Under the pieces are notes generated by a model that saw only the letters and a list, made by a program, of their open reading frames with translations, searched no databases and was not told the origin of the DNA. Both the position numbers and the translations under genes were made by a program. From UBA1847 sp942492205 (GTDB lineage: Bacteria > Pseudomonadota > Gammaproteobacteria > Steroidobacterales > Woeseiaceae): a DNA stretch of 64,000 nucleotides. This document shows, piece after piece, positions 38,253-47,016 of the stretch. Location: contig CALODT010000003.1 of assembly GCA_942492205.1 (NCBI GenBank), forward strand, positions 186,001 through 250,000, read 5' to 3'. Each line of letters begins with the position of its first letter. Positions within the stretch are counted from its first letter, which is position 1.

Positions 38253-39614
38253 ATGAACGTGTATTCCAATATTCTCGACATGGTGGGCAAGACCCCCATG
38301 CTTGAGGTCACACATATCGACACCGGCCCGTGTCGCCTGTTCCTGAAGCTCGAGCTCATGAACCCTGGCGGTTCCATCAAGGATCGAATCGGTATCTCCA
38401 TGATCGACGAGGCCGAGAAACGCGGCGACATCAGGCCTGGCGATACGCTCGTCGAGGCGACTGCCGGCAACACCGGTCTCGGGCTGGCGCTGGTGGCGGC
38501 ACAGAAAGGCTATCACCTGGTACTCGTGTTGCCGGACAAGATGAGCCAGGAAAAGATATTTAACCTGCGTGCGATGGGTGCCGAGGTGGTCCTGACACGT
38601 TCGGATGTCGGCCGCGGGCATCCCGAGTATTACCAGGATCTCGGCAAGCGCCTCGCAGAAGAGCGGGGTGCCTACTTCATCAACCAGTTTGGCAACCCGG
38701 ACAATCCCCTGGCGCACGAACATACGACGGGTCCGGAGATCGTCGAGCAAATGAAGGGCGAGCTTGACGCGATCGTACTGGGCGTTGGCTCCAGTGGCAC
38801 CGTCAGCGGTATTGGCAAATACCTGGCCGAGAATGCGCCGCACGTCGACCTGGTGCTTGCCGATCCGGTCGGCTCGGTGCTCACGGACTACATCAACGAA
38901 GGCGTGCTTGGCGAAGGCGGTAGCTGGCTGGTTGAGGGTATCGGCGAAGACTTCATTCCCGACATCGCGAACTTCGACAAGGTCACGAAGGCGTATGCGA
39001 TCAGCGACGCTGAGTCATTCGCAGCGGCGCGAGAACTCCTGAAGAAAGAGGGCGTGCTGGCGGGCTCTTCGTCCGGCACCTGTTTATCGGCAGCACTGAA
39101 ATACTGTCATGAGCAGACGGCCCCCAAGACCGTCGTCACGTTTGCCTGCGACACCGGCAACAAGTATCTCTCCAAGCTCTTCAATGATTTCTGGATGGAA
39201 GACCAGGGCTTCATAGAGCGCGAGCGTTTCGGTGATCTGCGAGACCTTGTCGGGCGCCCGCATGGCGAACGCGCGACCATTACGGTGGGGCCCACCGACG
39301 TGCTGACAACCGCGCACAATCGCCTTCGCAACGCCGGCTTTTCACAGCTGCCGGTCATGGATGAAGGCGCCCTGGTCGGCGTCGTGACGGAAGACGCGCT
39401 GATCCAGTTCGTCTACGGCAAGCCCGAGCTGATGCACGCCAATGTCGAGCAGGCGATGGAGTCGGCATTTATCAAGCTCGATAGAAAAGAAAGCATGAAC
39501 AACCTGGTTGCGATGCTGCGCGTACAGCCCTATGCGGCCGTCATGGACGGCGATGAGTTCTTTGGTCTCATCACCCGATCCGATGTACTGAACTATCTTC
39601 GTCGCGAAATGTGA
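38253..39614 (+). CDS. cbs: Cystathionine beta-synthase
   Basis: The enzyme condenses homocysteine with serine to cystathionine. The 453-aa protein has a PLP domain (LFLKLELMNPGGSIKDRIGI with the PLP lysine at about 43, EATAGNTGLGLALVAAQKGY, LGVGSSGTVSGIG) and two C-terminal CBS domains (from about residue 335: VGPTDVLTTAHNRLRNAGFS, GVVTEDALIQFVYG, GLITRSDVLNYLRREM). The tandem CBS domains separate it from cysteine synthase. It is 12 bases upstream of a cystathionine gamma-lyase gene, a reverse transsulfuration pair. Confidence 0.93.
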   Translation: MNVYSNILDMVGKTPMLEVTHIDTGPCRLFLKLELMNPGGSIKDRIGISMIDEAEKRGDIRPGDTLVEATAGNTGLGLALVAAQKGYHLVLVLPDKMSQEKIFNLRAMGAEVVLTRSDVGRGHPEYYQDLGKRLAEERGAYFINQFGNPDNPLAHEHTTGPEIVEQMKGELDAIVLGVGSSGTVSGIGKYLAENAPHVDLVLADPVGSVLTDYINEGVLGEGGSWLVEGIGEDFIPDIANFDKVTKAYAISDAESFAAARELLKKEGVLAGSSSGTCLSAALKYCHEQTAPKTVVTFACDTGNKYLSKLFNDFWMEDQGFIERERFGDLRDLVGRPHGERATITVGPTDVLTTAHNRLRNAGFSQLPVMDEGALVGVVTEDALIQFVYGKPELMHANVEQAMESAFIKLDRKESMNNLVAMLRVQPYAAVMDGDEFFGLITRSDVLNYLRREM

Positions 39615-39626
39615 GGGACTGACCCG

Positions 39627-40784
39627 ATGTCTGACAAGAAGAAACACCAGTTTGCGACACGCACGATCCATGCGGGGCAGAGCCCGGATCCTTCAACTGG
39701 CGCGATCATGCCGCCAATCTACGCAACGTCTACCTACGTACAGTCGAGTCCCGGCGTACACCAGGGCTACGAGTATTCGCGTACCCAGAATCCCACACGC
39801 ATGGCTTACGAACGATGCATTGCCGACCTCGAGTCCGGGACGCAGGGCTTCGCTTTTGCATCCGGGATGGCCGCCACCGGCACGATCCTGGAGCTGATCG
39901 ATAGTGGCAACCATGTCATCGCGATGGACGACCTGTACGGTGGCACGCGGCGGCTGTTTTCGGGCGTGCGAACCCGCAGTGCCGGGCTGGAATTCAGCTT
40001 CGTCGACCTTGCGGATCTTGCCTTGGTCGAGCAGGCATTTACGGACAATACGCGCATGGTCTGGATCGAGACACCAACCAATCCATTGCTCAAGATCGTC
40101 GATATCCAGGCGGTAGCCAGACTTGCCCGGGCCAATAACGCCATCGTAGTCGTCGACAACACGTTTGCGACCCCCTGCCTGCAGAGGCCGCTGGAACTCG
40201 GTGCCGACATCGTGATGCACTCCGCGACCAAGTTCATCAACGGACATTCCGATATGGTAGGCGGTATTGTCGCCACGGCAAGCGCGGATCTCGCCGAACG
40301 TCTCGCCTACCTGCAGAACTCGATTGGCTCCGTCGCAGGTCCTTTCGACAGTTTCCTCGCATTGCGTGGCGTAAAGACACTGGACGTGCGCATGCAGCGA
40401 CACTGCGAGAGCGCCCGGCGAATTGCGGAATGGCTGGAGCAGGACGAGCGCGTCGAGCGCGTTTTGTATCCGGGTCTGAAGTCGCACCCGCAGCACGCGC
40501 TGGCGGCGCAGCAGATGGATGATTTCGGTGGCATCGTTACTTTCTTCATCAAGGGCGATATCGAAAACGCCAGGTCGTTTCTCGAGAGCTGCAAGGTGTT
40601 TGCGCTCGCCGAGAGCCTGGGCGGCGTCGAAAGCCTGGTCGATCATCCGGCAATCATGACGCATGCCAGCGTGCCGGAGAACGAGCGTGCCAAGCTTGGG
40701 ATCAGCGACCAGCTGATACGGCTTTCAGTGGGTATTGAGGCTGTCGAAGACCTGATCGCGGACCTGGATCGGGCGCTGGGCTAA
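39627..40784 (+). CDS. Cystathionine gamma-lyase (or gamma-synthase)
   Basis: A 385-aa PLP enzyme of the Cys/Met metabolism family. Seen: TSTYVQSSPGVHQGYEYSRT, PTRMAYERCIADLESG, DNTFATPCLQRPLELGADIV, the PLP lysine at about 202 in HSATKFINGHSD, and SLGGVESLVDHPAIMTHAS. Sequence alone does not fully separate gamma-lyase from gamma-synthase. Pairing with cbs 12 bases upstream favours gamma-lyase, which splits cystathionine to cysteine, ammonia and 2-oxobutyrate. Confidence 0.9.
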   Translation: MSDKKKHQFATRTIHAGQSPDPSTGAIMPPIYATSTYVQSSPGVHQGYEYSRTQNPTRMAYERCIADLESGTQGFAFASGMAATGTILELIDSGNHVIAMDDLYGGTRRLFSGVRTRSAGLEFSFVDLADLALVEQAFTDNTRMVWIETPTNPLLKIVDIQAVARLARANNAIVVVDNTFATPCLQRPLELGADIVMHSATKFINGHSDMVGGIVATASADLAERLAYLQNSIGSVAGPFDSFLALRGVKTLDVRMQRHCESARRIAEWLEQDERVERVLYPGLKSHPQHALAAQQMDDFGGIVTFFIKGDIENARSFLESCKVFALAESLGGVESLVDHPAIMTHASVPENERAKLGISDQLIRLSVGIEAVEDLIADLDRALG

Positions 40785-40981
40785 TCGTCGATACTCTCGA
40801 TTGTCAAGGTGGCGGGCGCGCTGTATCGGAACCAAGAACAGCATGCACTTGTCCTCGCATGCAGATAGCAACTCCTAACAACGTCTTGCGGCGATGGAAA
40901 ATTTCTGGCGGTCTGAAACGGCTCATCCAGGAGAAAGCCCAGCGTCCGGTCGATCACCCTGAGCTTGCCCTGCGTGTCCAT
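40781..40981 (-). CDS. Doubtful 66-aa frame coupled to prfA
   Basis: This frame starts with an ATG overlapping the prfA stop (TGATG) and ends within the 3' end of the gamma-lyase gene. The sequence (MDTQGKLRVIDRTLGFLLDE ... RTSACCSWFRYSAPATLTIE) matches no family and does not look like the N-terminus of PrmC, which normally starts at this position. It may be a chance frame or a remnant left when cbs-cgl was placed here. Confidence 0.2.
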   Translation of the reverse strand: MDTQGKLRVIDRTLGFLLDEPFQTARNFPSPQDVVRSCYLHARTSACCSWFRYSAPATLTIESIDD

Positions 40982-42066
40982 CAGGAGTCGCCGAGCGCCG
41001 CGAGCTGATCCGCCTGGTACTCGTTGATCAGAGGCTCCACGACCTGTTCGAGATGGCCTTCCATGATCTCGTCGAGCTTATACAGCGTGAGGTTGATGCG
41101 GTGATCGGTAACGCGTCCCTGCGGAAAGTTGTAGGTGCGTATACGTTCGCTGCGATCGCCAGACCCGACAAGCAGTTTTCTCTGCTCCGCCTGCTCCGTC
41201 TGCTGTTCCGAGACCTGCGCGTCCAGCAGCCGTGCCTGCAACAGCGACATGGCGCGTGCCCGGTTTTTGTGCTGCGAGCGCTCATCCTGACATTCGACAA
41301 CGATACCGGTGGGCAGGTGCGTCAAGCGTACTGCCGAGTCCGTCTTGTTGACGTGTTGCCCGCCGGCGCCCGACGCACGGTAGGTATCCACCCTGAGCTC
41401 CGCCGGATTCACCTCAACAGCCTCGATTTCGTCGGGTTCGGGCAAGACCGCGACGGTGCAGGCCGAGGTGTGAATGCGACCTTGCGATTCAGTTGCAGGT
41501 ACGCGCTGCACGCGGTGCGCGCCTGACTCGAACTTCAGGCTGCCGAAAATATTCTGGCCACTGATGCGACAGATGATTTCCTTGAAACCGCCATGCTCTC
41601 CCTCGCGTTCCGATAATATTTCTATGGACCAGCCCTTGCTCTCGGCATATTTCGAATACATGCGAAACAGGTCGCCGGCGAAGATGGCTGCTTCATCGCC
41701 GCCGGTGCCCGCGCGAACTTCCAGGAACACGTTGCTTTCGTCATGCGGGTCAGGCGGTATCAGTGACTTCAGCAACTCGGCAAGCAGCACTTCCCGCTGT
41801 TCGTTGAGCTTCTTGAGTTCTTCCTGACCCATCTCGCGAATCTCAGGATCCGCATCACTGGCCATTTCCTCGGCCGAGCCAATCTCTGCCACGATCGAAC
41901 CGTAGCGCTGGAACGACTGCACAACCGGATCGATGCGGGCATATTCTTTCGATAGGTTACGGAACTGATTCTGGTCCGAAATAACGTCCGGGTCCGCGAG
42001 CAGCCCGGCAATTTCCTCGAAGCGTTCCTCTACGGACTCGAGTTTGCGGCGAATTGAGTCTTTCAC
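40981..42066 (-). CDS. prfA: Peptide chain release factor 1
   Basis: RF1 terminates translation at UAA and UAG. The 361-aa protein carries the stop-codon reading tripeptide PAT (190-192 in RVQRVPATESQGR), which distinguishes RF1 from RF2, and the catalytic GGQ (235-237 in RASGAGGQHVNKTDSAVRL). It follows hemA by 12 bases on the same strand, the conserved order. Confidence 0.97.
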   Translation of the reverse strand: MKDSIRRKLESVEERFEEIAGLLADPDVISDQNQFRNLSKEYARIDPVVQSFQRYGSIVAEIGSAEEMASDADPEIREMGQEELKKLNEQREVLLAELLKSLIPPDPHDESNVFLEVRAGTGGDEAAIFAGDLFRMYSKYAESKGWSIEILSEREGEHGGFKEIICRISGQNIFGSLKFESGAHRVQRVPATESQGRIHTSACTVAVLPEPDEIEAVEVNPAELRVDTYRASGAGGQHVNKTDSAVRLTHLPTGIVVECQDERSQHKNRARAMSLLQARLLDAQVSEQQTEQAEQRKLLVGSGDRSERIRTYNFPQGRVTDHRINLTLYKLDEIMEGHLEQVVEPLINEYQADQLAALGDS

Positions 42067-42078
42067 GTGTCGCGTCGC

Positions 42079-43335
42079 TCAGTCATTCTTCAAGCCGAAG
42101 ATGCTGCGTGCGGCGTCTATCAGCTCACGGTCCGCGGATTCACCGGCCTTGCGCAGCGCGACGCTGGGTTTGTGCAACATCTTCTTCATCAATGCCGCGG
42201 TGGCGTACTCGATGGCATCCTCGGCGGTTTCGCCGCGTGCGAGGCGGCGGCGGGCCTGGGCGTTCACCTCGTCACGGATGTGCTCGCTATTCTCGCGAAG
42301 AGCCGCGATCACCGGCACGACTTCCTTGGAGCGTTCGATACTGGCGTAACGAGCAATCTCCTCATCGAGTAAGCGAGTCGCCTCGATCGCAGCGGCCTCG
42401 CGGTTGCCCTGACCCTCGAGTATGACCCGATCGAGGTCGTCAATGGTATACAGGTAAACGTCGTCGAGATCGCCAACACTGGCTTCGATATCTCGCGGCA
42501 CCGCGATATCGACGGCAAAGATCGGTTTGCGCTTGCGGGCTTTCAGAGCGGCCTGCATTTGCGCGAAGGTAATTACCGGTTCCGTGGCAGCCGTCGACGT
42601 AATCAGTATGTCGGCTTCCGGAAGGGTCCCCTCGATTTCTGACAGCGGCAGTGCAAAGCCGCCAAACTGTCCGGCCAGCTCACGTGCGCGGTCGACGTTG
42701 CGGTTCGCGACAAACATGCGGCCGATGCCGCGCTTATGCAGGTGTTTTGCAACGAGCTCAATTGTTACGCCGGCTCCGACCAGCAGCGCCGTGTGCTTCT
42801 TGAAGCCGGCGAAGAACTGATCGGCCAGGTTGACGGCCGCGTACGCTACAGACACCGGGCTTGCGCCTATTTCCGTGTCCGTACGAATCTTCTTGGCGAC
42901 GGCAAACGTGTGCTGAAACAGCAGGCTCAGCTTTTGTCCAAGTGAGCTGGTCTGCTGGGCCTGGCGGTAGGCATCCTTGAGCTGGCCGAGGATCTGCGGC
43001 TCGCCGAGGACCATGGACTCGAGGCCGCACGCAACGCGGAAGATATGCCGTATCGCGTCTTCTCCCTGCAGCGTAAACAAAGATTCCCGAAATCGTGGAT
43101 CAAGCTCGCGATCTTCCTGCAACCACGACTCCAGCCGCTCCCTGCCGTCTTCGCTGCTGGTCATCACATAGAATTCGGTGCGATTGCAGGTCGATAGCAG
43201 CACGGCCTCATCGACACCGTCGAGCGCCTTCAGGCTCTGCAACGCACGCGGAATCTCATCGCCGTTATAGACGACTTGCTCGCGTACTTCGACAGGTGCC
43301 GTGTTATGGTTCAGGCCGAGTATTTGCAGCGGCAT
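42079..43335 (-). CDS. hemA: Glutamyl-tRNA reductase
   Basis: HemA reduces glutamyl-tRNA to glutamate-1-semialdehyde, the first step of C5 heme synthesis. The 418-aa protein starts MPLQILGLNHNTAPVEVREQ and has the catalytic cysteine at 50 in LLSTCNRTEFY, then ILGQLKDAYRQAQ and an NADPH-binding domain (ALLVGAGVTIELVAKHLHKR). Length and motifs are normal. It diverges from the TPR protein gene and is cotranscribed with prfA. Confidence 0.97.
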   Translation of the reverse strand: MPLQILGLNHNTAPVEVREQVVYNGDEIPRALQSLKALDGVDEAVLLSTCNRTEFYVMTSSEDGRERLESWLQEDRELDPRFRESLFTLQGEDAIRHIFRVACGLESMVLGEPQILGQLKDAYRQAQQTSSLGQKLSLLFQHTFAVAKKIRTDTEIGASPVSVAYAAVNLADQFFAGFKKHTALLVGAGVTIELVAKHLHKRGIGRMFVANRNVDRARELAGQFGGFALPLSEIEGTLPEADILITSTAATEPVITFAQMQAALKARKRKPIFAVDIAVPRDIEASVGDLDDVYLYTIDDLDRVILEGQGNREAAAIEATRLLDEEIARYASIERSKEVVPVIAALRENSEHIRDEVNAQARRRLARGETAEDAIEYATAALMKKMLHKPSVALRKAGESADRELIDAARSIFGLKND

Positions 43336-43383
43336 AACGTTACAGTTGGCGCCGTTAGGGCACTCAGGGATTTAGGAGTGCGT

Positions 43384-45126
43384 ATGATAAGCGAACTGAA
43401 CCCCGAGTTCCTTGTCTGTGTATTAAACGGACGACTTTTTATGCATGAACTTCGACGATGGCTGTCAGCCACAGCGCTGATTACGTTAATCGCCCTGACC
43501 CCCAGCCTCGCCACGGCCGCCGATGATGCCAAAGCCTCGGATGCCAGCGCGCACGTTTTGCAGGCCGAAATGGCCTTGCAACGCCAGGATTACCTGAAAG
43601 CCTCGATCGAGTACCGCAAGGCAGCGGAACTGAGCGAGGATGTGGACCTGGCGCGCAAGGCCACCGTCGTCGGATTCTCGTACCGCTTCGACGACGAGGC
43701 GCTGCGGGCCGCGAAGCGCTGGAACAAGCTCGCGCCGGACAGCGACGAGGCGCGCGTCTACCTGGCGCAAAGCTACTTTCGCGCGGGCGACCTGAGAAAA
43801 GCGCGCCGCATTTTCAAAACGATCATAGAAGACGCGCCGCAGGCTCCCGGACAGCGACTGCTGTCGCTGGTCCGCTACCTGTCGGAGGAGGGAGCGCCAC
43901 AGGACGCAGACGAGTTGATGCGGGCGCTATCCAAGCCGTACAAGGACGATGCGTTGGCGCACTACGCTGCCGCCGCGCTCGCGCTCGAGGCGGGCGATAC
44001 GGAGCATGCAAAGCAACGGGCGCTGCGTTCCAGTGAGCTCGATCCGGACAACTTAAAGCCCAGGCTGTTGTATGCGCGCGCAATACTCGTCGAAGGGGAC
44101 GCGGATGCCGCGATCGAGTACACGGCTCGAATCATAGGCGAAGATCCAGACCCGGACCCGGATGCGCGCATGGAGCTCGCGATCATGTACCTGATGACGG
44201 AGCGCGAGGATGACGCGCTAAGCCAGGTGAACCAGGTGCTGTTGGAACAATCCGGTCGCAGCGATGCGTTGCGCCTGATGGCTATCATCAACTTCCGGCA
44301 GGAATTCCTGGATGCCGCATGGGATGACTTCGAAGACCTGTTGGCAACCGGTCAGTACCGCATGGACGCGCTGTACTACCTGGGACGTATCGCCGACATT
44401 CGCGAACAATACGAACGCGCGATTCTGCTGTATCGCGAGGTCCGTTACGGTGCAAATGCGCCTGCAGCACAGCGCCGTGCCAGCGCCCTGATGGCCTTTG
44501 AGAACGACGATCTGGAAGGTGCGGTCAAGGGTCTCGACGAGTTCGCCGAAATCTCGCCGCAGCACGCCGTTGACATGCTGATTGCCAAGGCGCAGCTGTA
44601 CGCTTCGCAGGACCAGTACGAACGTTCGCTGGAATTGTACGATCGCGCGGTCAGGTTTCGGCCGGATGCGGAAGGCACAGCGCTCAGTCGTGCCGAGGTG
44701 TTGCTCAGGCTCGGGCGGCTCGACGATGCGATTGCTGCCTACACCCTGGCTGTCAAGCGCTGGCCGGACAGTGCGCTTTCCATGAACGCGCTTGGCTACA
44801 CGCTGGCGGATCGCACCGAGCGCTATAAAGAGGCGGAGGTTCTTATCAACAAGGCGCTGCAACTGGACCCCGATAATCCGGCGATCATCGACAGCTATGG
44901 CTGGGTGCTGTTCAAGCTCGGCCGCCACGAGGAAGCGCTGGCAGAGCTGCAACGCGCCTACGACGCGTTTGACGATCACGAGGTCGCTGCTCACCTGGTC
45001 GAGGTTCTGGTCGCGCTGGATCGTCGTGATGAGGCGCTCGCATTGCTTGCGGCTGCCACTGAGAAGGAGCCGGAAAGTCAGCTGCTCGACGATGTCCGCC
45101 AACGATACTTCCCTGATACACCGTAG
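43384..45126 (+). CDS. Tetratricopeptide-repeat protein, exported
   Basis: A 580-aa protein made almost entirely of TPR-like helical repeats (for example EARVYLAQSYFRAGDLRKAR, ALSRAEVLLRLGRLDDAIAA, PAIIDSYGWVLFKLGRHEEA). An export signal, WLSATALITLIALTPSLATA, lies near the N-terminus. ATG 43384 has a strong Shine-Dalgarno (TAGGAG); ATG 43441 would start just before the signal and is the alternative. The same kind of TPR gene occupies this place, divergent from hemA and before lolB, in Pseudomonas. Probably periplasmic; exact role unknown. Confidence 0.88.
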   Translation: MISELNPEFLVCVLNGRLFMHELRRWLSATALITLIALTPSLATAADDAKASDASAHVLQAEMALQRQDYLKASIEYRKAAELSEDVDLARKATVVGFSYRFDDEALRAAKRWNKLAPDSDEARVYLAQSYFRAGDLRKARRIFKTIIEDAPQAPGQRLLSLVRYLSEEGAPQDADELMRALSKPYKDDALAHYAAAALALEAGDTEHAKQRALRSSELDPDNLKPRLLYARAILVEGDADAAIEYTARIIGEDPDPDPDARMELAIMYLMTEREDDALSQVNQVLLEQSGRSDALRLMAIINFRQEFLDAAWDDFEDLLATGQYRMDALYYLGRIADIREQYERAILLYREVRYGANAPAAQRRASALMAFENDDLEGAVKGLDEFAEISPQHAVDMLIAKAQLYASQDQYERSLELYDRAVRFRPDAEGTALSRAEVLLRLGRLDDAIAAYTLAVKRWPDSALSMNALGYTLADRTERYKEAEVLINKALQLDPDNPAIIDSYGWVLFKLGRHEEALAELQRAYDAFDDHEVAAHLVEVLVALDRRDEALALLAAATEKEPESQLLDDVRQRYFPDTP

Positions 45127-45133
45127 GCCTGAA

Positions 45134-45730
45134 ATGGGCCGTTTCGCCGCGATACTGCTGTGCATTCTGCTGGCCGGCTGCGCGACCACGCGCCATGGCG
45201 TCGATCTTCCCGAGTTGGATGACTGGGAGGAGCGCACGGCCGTACTGGGGAGCCTGCGCGACTGGGAGTTCATGGGCCGCATTGCCGTCAAGGCCGGCGA
45301 CGAAGGCTTTAACGGCAAGTTCAGCTGGGCGCAGAAGGGCGATGCTTACGAGGCAACCGTGGGCGGCCCGCTGGGCATCGGTAACGTGCGCCTCGAGGGG
45401 GAAGGGCGGAGCGTCACGCTGACCGACAAGGACGGCGAGATGACTGTACTTCAAGATGTGGAAAGTGACCTCCGCTATCGCTACGGCTGGACGATTCCTG
45501 TTGCATCCCTGCGTTACTGGGCGCTGGGCATTCCCGATCCTTCGATGTCCGCGGTGACAGAATTTGACGATGAGGGACGCCTGGCGCGACTCCTGCAAAG
45601 CAACTGGACTGTCGAAATTGCCCGCTATCGCGAGGGCGGCGGGCAGCCAATGCCGCGCATTTTGTCGGTGACCAACTCCGAGTCGCGGGTTCGGCTGGTG
45701 ATAGACCGCTGGTCATTTTTCGATCGTTGA
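45134..45730 (+). CDS. lolB: Outer-membrane lipoprotein receptor LolB
   Basis: LolB receives lipoproteins from LolA and inserts them in the outer membrane. The 198-aa protein has a lipobox (ILLCILLAGCATTR, Cys16), then the LolB fold: LRDWEFMGRIAVKAGDEGFN, GKFSWAQKGDAYEATVGGPL and a tryptophan-containing YGWTIPVASLRYWALGIPDP. It begins 7 bases after the TPR gene. The next expected gene, ispE, is missing; a tRNA-Gln and prs follow instead. Confidence 0.93.
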   Translation: MGRFAAILLCILLAGCATTRHGVDLPELDDWEERTAVLGSLRDWEFMGRIAVKAGDEGFNGKFSWAQKGDAYEATVGGPLGIGNVRLEGEGRSVTLTDKDGEMTVLQDVESDLRYRYGWTIPVASLRYWALGIPDPSMSAVTEFDDEGRLARLLQSNWTVEIARYREGGGQPMPRILSVTNSESRVRLVIDRWSFFDR

Positions 45731-45783
45731 CAGCACTGGACCCTCACCGCACAATTGCGCCGCAGCGCAGAGGTCATAGCTAC

Positions 45784-45858
45784 TGGGGCGTAGCCAAGTG
45801 GTAAGGCATCGGGTTTTGATCCCGTGTATCGCAGGTTCGAATCCTGCCGCCCCAGCCA
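45784..45858 (+). tRNA. tRNA-Gln (anticodon TTG)
   Basis: A 75-base tRNA. Acceptor stem TGGGGCG pairs with CGCCCCA, the discriminator is G, and CCA is encoded. The anticodon stem CGGG/CCCG holds the loop TTTTGAT with anticodon TTG. The T-arm is GCAGGTTCGAATCCTGC. It lies between lolB and prs on the same strand and may be cotranscribed. It is a possible substrate of the GatCAB enzyme encoded in this window. Confidence 0.97.
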
Positions 45859-45895
45859 TTTCACGTCCTAGGGGAGTATCGTGGAAGTAGGAACA

Positions 45896-46836
45896 ATGGC
45901 GGTTTTCTCGGGTAACGCCCACCCGCAACTTGCCCAGGACATCGCGCGCTACCTGCGTGTGCCGCTCTCCAAAGCCCAGGTGGGGCGATTCTCTGACGGC
46001 GAGATCAACGTCGAAATTCTCGAGAATATTCGTGGTCGAGAGACCGTCATCGTGCAGCCGACCTGTCCGCCGGCTGCCGAGAACCTGATGGAACTGCTGG
46101 TCATGGTTGATGCCGCCAAGCGCGCATCGGCGGCCACCATTACTGCCGTCATTCCGTATTTCGGCTTTGCGCGCCAGGATCGGCGACCACGGTCATGCCC
46201 GCGTGCCGATCACCGCGAAGCTGGTCGCCAAGCTGATCGCGACAGCAGGGTGTCGACCGGGTGCTGACGGTTGACCTGCATGCCGACCAGATCCAGGGCT
46301 TCTTCGATATCGCCGTCGACAACGTGTATGCCTCGCCGATCCTGCTCGGGGATGCCTGGCGCCAGAAGTACGCCCAGATGGTCGTCGTATCGCCTGATGT
46401 GGGCGGCGTAGTCAGGGCTCGCGCACTGGCAAAGCGCCTTGGTGACGCTGACCTCGTGATTATCGACAAACGACGGGCACTGGCCAATCAGTCCGAAGTG
46501 ATGAACATCATTGGTGAGGTCGAAGGCAAGAACTGCATCATGATCGACGACATGGTGGACACCGCCGGAACGCTTTGCCACGCGGCTTCCGCGTTGAAAG
46601 AGCACGGTGCGGCCAGTGTCGATGCCTACATCACCCACCCGGTCTTGTCGGGCCCGGCGGTTTCGCGCATTGACGCGTCGGCGCTGGATCACATGGTCGT
46701 CACTGACACGATTCCGTTGAACGCGGAGGCCAGGGCCTGTAAAAAGATCCGCCAGCTGTCGACAGCGGAGTTGCTGGCCGAGACGATGCGCCGCATCAGC
46801 ACCGACGAGTCCGTCTCCTCTCTGTACGTGGACTAA
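45896..46836 (+). CDS. prs: Ribose-phosphate pyrophosphokinase, broken by two frameshifts
   Basis: Prs makes PRPP for nucleotide, histidine and tryptophan synthesis. The N-terminal part (MAVFSGNAHPQLAQDIARYL, VGRFSDGEINVEI, YFGFARQDRRPRS) and the C-terminal part (VLTVDLHADQIQGFFDIAVD, CIMIDDMVDTAGTLCHAASA) are fully conserved but lie in different frames. An extra base near 46194-46200 and another near 46248-46250 account for the break; the sequence between them reads RVPITAKLVAKLIATAG in the third frame. Since the gene is normally essential and otherwise intact, sequencing error is likelier than true loss. ATG 45896 follows GTAGGA. Confidence 0.88.
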
Positions 46837-46972
46837 CGTCCCTCACAGTAGCGGCGGGTGCGGCCGTTTCCTGGCCTGGCTGGCTGCGACGAAGCAAGGT
46901 GGCGAACGCTTCATTAGTAGGTTAAGATGCGCGCCCTTGCGCAAGTTGGTCGCGACTTGCGTGTATTCAGAA

Positions 46973-46989
46973 GCTTAATAAAATTAAGC
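46973..46989 (+). promoter_or_regulatory. Inverted repeat in the rplY leader
   Basis: GCTTAAT and ATTAAGC, separated by AAA, form a perfect 7-base stem 28 bases before the rplY start. A second inverted repeat (CGCAAGT ... ACTTGCG) lies just upstream at about 46940-46961. Together they suggest a structured leader, possibly for control by the protein itself or by a DNA-binding protein; neither is shown by the sequence. Confidence 0.4.
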
Positions 46990-47016
46990 AAAATCAATTA
47001 GATATGGAGAACAGTC

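Noticed and set aside
40781..40981. Remnant of prmC downstream of prfA
   Set aside because: The 66 residues share no recognisable similarity with the PrmC N-terminus; kept only as a doubtful frame.
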